A stretch of 64,000 bases of DNA from Cellulomonas sp. ES6. Lineage in GTDB: Bacteria > Actinomycetota > Actinomycetes > Actinomycetales > Cellulomonadaceae. The notes under the pieces are model-generated. The model saw only the letters and a list, made by a program, of their open reading frames with translations, made no database searches and was not told the DNA's origin. The position numbers and the translations under genes were made by a program. Of this stretch, positions 61,735-64,000 are shown piece by piece (within the stretch, counting starts at the first letter, position 1; each line of letters begins with the position of its first letter). The stretch is taken from contig NZ_CP125655.1 of the NCBI RefSeq assembly GCF_030053835.1, forward strand, positions 434,001 to 498,000, written 5' to 3'.

Positions 61735-61965
61735 TCAGCGCCGGGGGCGGTGCAGGGCCAGGAAGAACCCCAGCCCGCTGACCACGATGCCCGCGGTGAA
61801 CCCGGCGATCGACGCGTGGTCGACGGCGAAGCCCATGAGCCAGAACCCGCCCAGCATCAGGGTGAAGCAGAACAGGAACAGCAGCACGCGGGCGGCCGGG
61901 GGCGGCGGGGGCTGCTCCTCGGTGACGCGGGCGCGCTCGATCTCGTCGGCCTGCGAGGCGGACAT
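61735..61965 (-). CDS. Small two-helix membrane protein
   Basis: A 76-residue protein with a polar start MSASQADEIERARVTEEQ, a Pro run and two membrane helices (VLLFLFCFTLMLGGFWLMGF and ASIAGFTAGIVVSGLGFFLAL) ending in HRPRR. ATG 61965 follows CCAGGAGGTCATCGC, a good ribosome site. No domain is recognised. It is convergent with the universal stress protein gene. Confidence 0.7.
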   Translation of the reverse strand: MSASQADEIERARVTEEQPPPPPAARVLLFLFCFTLMLGGFWLMGFAVDHASIAGFTAGIVVSGLGFFLALHRPRR

Positions 61966-62077
61966 GCGATGACCTCCTGGTGGGGCGCCCGGCAGCGGGG
62001 CCGGGCGGGGCGGGTGGGGCCGACATCCGGCCCCGTCGACGCTAGGCGCGGGCGACGCGGCCTGCCACCGGACGGGA

Positions 62078-62956
62078 TCAGGCGTCGACGGCGCCGTCGT
62101 CCCCGGCGGGCCGGGTGGACGCGCCGTGCACGGCGACCTTCGCCCGGTCCGGGAGCACGGCCGCCGCGACGGCCTGCAGCCGGGCTTGGAACGAGCGCAC
62201 GACGACCTCGGCCTTGCCGGCCACCAGCCCCTCGAACGCCTGGTCGGCGACGTCGGCCGGGTCGTCCTGCGGTCCGCGGCCCACCGGGGTGTCCTCCATG
62301 CCCGCGCGCTCGAAGAACCGGGTGTCGGTGGGACCGGGCAGCAGCGAGGTGACGGTCACGCCCGTGCCGGACAGCTCGTGCCGCAGCGCCTGGGCGAACG
62401 AGTGCACGAACGCCTTCGAGGCCGCGTAGGTGGCGTACCAGGGACCCGGCACGAGCGCGGCCGTCGACGCGGTCACCAGGACCCGGCCGGCGCCGCGCCC
62501 GACCATCTCGGGCACCAGCGCCTTCGCGAGCCGCACGGTGCCGACGACGTCCAGCGCGATCACGGCGAGGTCGCCCTCCAGCGGCGTCTCGACGAACGCG
62601 CCGCCGCGACCGGTGCCGGCGTTGAGCGCGAGCGCGTCCACCGGACGCCCGGTCGCCCGCACCTCGGCGACCAGCGCGTCGACGCCCTCCGCGGTCGCGA
62701 GGTCCACCCGGACGGGCCGGACGGCGGCCCCCGAGGCCCCGAGGGCGTCCGCGGCGACGGCCAGCTCCGCCTCGTCCGCCGCCACCACCAGGTCGAACCC
62801 CTCCTCGGCGAACCGGCGGGCGAGCTCCAGGCCGATGCCGCTGGAGGCACCCGTCACGACGGCGAGCGGGCGGACCGCGGGAGGGCCGGCGGTCGCGCGC
62901 GCCGACGCGACGGGGTCGGTCACGTCGGTGGCGGCTCCGGGCGTGGTCTCGGACAT
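62078..62956 (-). CDS. Short-chain dehydrogenase/reductase
   Basis: A 292-residue SDR with a 30-residue N-terminal extension. LAVVTGASSGIGLELARRF is the NAD(P) loop; VDALALNAGTGRGGAF has the NAG motif; VLVTASTAALVPGPWYATYAASKAFVHSFAQAL holds the catalytic Ser, Tyr and Lys, here spread over TASTAAL and YATYAASK; LLPGPTDTRFFERAGM follows. The C-terminal 40 residues include FQARLQAVAAAVLPDRAKV. Substrate unknown. ATG 62956 follows GCGGGAGCAGCC. Confidence 0.93.
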   Translation of the reverse strand: MSETTPGAATDVTDPVASARATAGPPAVRPLAVVTGASSGIGLELARRFAEEGFDLVVAADEAELAVAADALGASGAAVRPVRVDLATAEGVDALVAEVRATGRPVDALALNAGTGRGGAFVETPLEGDLAVIALDVVGTVRLAKALVPEMVGRGAGRVLVTASTAALVPGPWYATYAASKAFVHSFAQALRHELSGTGVTVTSLLPGPTDTRFFERAGMEDTPVGRGPQDDPADVADQAFEGLVAGKAEVVVRSFQARLQAVAAAVLPDRAKVAVHGASTRPAGDDGAVDA

Positions 62957-63061
62957 GGCTGCTCCCGCTGAGGTCCCGGGGGCCCCGACCCGACCCGCTC
63001 CCCGCGACGCTAGGCGCCGCCCCGGCGGGCTGCCACCCGGCCGGGTGTCGCAGGCAGCGGC

Positions 63062-63067
63062 TAGCAT
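63062..63067 (+). promoter_or_regulatory. -10 box of the MFS transporter gene (TAGCAT)
   Basis: TAGCAT lies nine bases before the GTG at 63077, near-leaderless spacing. Confidence 0.4.
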
Positions 63068-63076
63068 CTCGCCCTT

Positions 63077-64000
63077 GTGAGCCGCCTCGTCGACGCCGTC
63101 GCGCCCCCGCGGCTCGGCGTGCCGTTCCGGTGGCTGCTCGCGTCGTCGTGGGTCAGCAACGTGGGCGACGGCATCGCGCTCGCCGCCGGGCCGCTGCTCG
63201 TGGCCTCGCTGACCTCCGACGCGCGGCTCGTGGCACTCGGGGCGACCCTGCAGTGGCTGCCCCCGCTGCTGTTCGGCCTGCTCGCGGGAGCTCTGGCCGA
63301 CCGCTGGGACCGCCGCCGGATCGTGCTGGTCGTCAACGTGGCCCGCGCGGTCGTCCTCGCCACGCTCGCCGTCGCGGTGGCCGGCGGCCACGCCACCGTC
63401 GGCCTCGTCCTGGGCCTGCTGTTCCTCCTCGGGACCGCCGAGGTGTTCGCCGACAACGCCGCGCAGACGTTCCTGCCGATGCTCGTGGCGCGCGACGACC
63501 TGGCCGTGGCGAACGCCCGCCTGCAGACGGGCTTCATCACGCTCAACCAGCTCGCCGGCCCGCCCGTGGGCGCCGCGCTGTTCGCCGCCGGGGCCGCGTG
63601 GCCGGCCGCGGGCCAGGCGCTGATCGTGTCCGCGGCGGCCGTGCTCGTCGCGCGGATCGTCCTGCCGCCGCACCGGCCCGACCCGGCCGCCCGGCAGCAC
63701 CTCGGCCGGGACATCGTGGAGGGGCTGCGCTGGGTGCGCCACCACGCCGCCGTGCGGACCCTGGTGCTGACGATCTTCACGTTCAACATCACCTTCGGGG
63801 CCGCCTGGTCGGTGCTCGTGCTGTACGCCACGCAGCGCCTGGGGCTCGGGTCCGTCGGCTTCGGGCTGCTCACCACCGTCAGCGCCGTCGGCGGGCTCGC
63901 CGGCACGGCGGCCTACGGGTGGATCACGCGACGCGTCTCGCTCGGGAACCTCATGCGGATCGGGCTCGTCGTCGAGACCCTCACGCACCTCGGCCTCGCG
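63077..64000 (+). CDS. MFS transporter, EntS-like (C-terminus beyond window)
   Basis: The first 308 residues of a major facilitator. The chain begins VSRLVDAVAPPRLGVPFRWL and passes through at least seven membrane helices. LLFGLLAGALADRWDRRRIV is the conserved loop 2-3 motif (GxLaDrxdrRr), and AEVFADNAAQTFLPMLVARD and VANARLQTGFITLNQLAGPP are typical of the MFS_3 group of EntS-like exporters. The frame is open at the window end, about 110 residues short of the family length. Likely an exporter of siderophore-like or drug-like compounds; cargo unknown. Confidence 0.92.
   Translation, partial: MSRLVDAVAPPRLGVPFRWLLASSWVSNVGDGIALAAGPLLVASLTSDARLVALGATLQWLPPLLFGLLAGALADRWDRRRIVLVVNVARAVVLATLAVAVAGGHATVGLVLGLLFLLGTAEVFADNAAQTFLPMLVARDDLAVANARLQTGFITLNQLAGPPVGAALFAAGAAWPAAGQALIVSAAAVLVARIVLPPHRPDPAARQHLGRDIVEGLRWVRHHAAVRTLVLTIFTFNITFGAAWSVLVLYATQRLGLGSVGFGLLTTVSAVGGLAGTAAYGWITRRVSLGNLMRIGLVVETLTHLGLA

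Noticed and set aside
1..64000. tRNA, rRNA, insertion sequences, integrases and phage genes
   Set aside because: I searched by eye for tRNA T-arm patterns, transposase motifs and flanking direct repeats and found none that held up.

Overview
The window is a 64 kb piece of a very GC-rich actinobacterial chromosome. A Pup-tagging system (Dop, ARC), mycothiol synthesis (MshC), frequent GTG starts and many leaderless -10 boxes (TANNNT six to eight bases before the start codon) point to the Micrococcales. A member of the Cellulomonadaceae is my best guess; the genus is inference, since no rRNA or other marker is present. I found no tRNA, rRNA, CRISPR array, transposase, integrase or phage gene. 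About 56 protein genes are supported; dop is cut by the left edge and an MFS transporter by the right edge.

A conserved backbone runs through the window in an order that resembles, from memory, the Mycobacterium tuberculosis Rv2112c-Rv2141c region: dop, ARC, trmI, a RecB/Cas4-like nuclease, a PAC2 protein, mshC, uppP and an M20 peptidase. Accessory blocks interrupt it. Between dop and ARC (1.2-13.0 kb) lie three cassettes: a DUF4956-VTC-carbohydrate-binding lipoprotein operon; a small secreted I36-like cysteine protein followed by a lipoprotein, a peptidoglycan-binding adaptor and a MacB-type ABC exporter; and a ribbon-helix-helix regulator with DUF4097 and DrrAB-like ABC genes behind a repeated TGACACCA operator.

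From 18.9 to 24.5 kb one gene encodes a 1859-residue, probably calcium-binding, sortase-anchored surface protein with FG-GAP domains and an array of about 49-residue TSP3-like repeats. From 26.7 to 34.1 kb a sugar or inositol-type ABC importer, an oxidoreductase and an isomerase form an operon opposite a ROK regulator. A coupled TetR-EamA-unknown operon (34.1-36.6 kb), a DNA polymerase I-like protein, PAC2, MshC, CorA, UppP and an aldo/keto reductase follow.

The right third (44-64 kb) holds M20 and M3 peptidases separated by a perfect 30-bp inverted repeat, alanine dehydrogenase opposite its likely Lrp/AsnC regulator, two divergent small-molecule kinases, a cytochrome P450, a membrane-anchored metallophosphoesterase, an orphan winged-helix protein behind a cysteine-rich mini-ORF, a YihY protein, a VanY-type peptidase, a coiled-coil protein, a universal stress protein, an SDR and the MFS transporter.

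The best candidate for an undescribed system is the I36-like secreted protein with its dedicated-looking export cassette (5.07-9.75 kb). It resembles bacteriocin loci in layout, but the activity is unproven.
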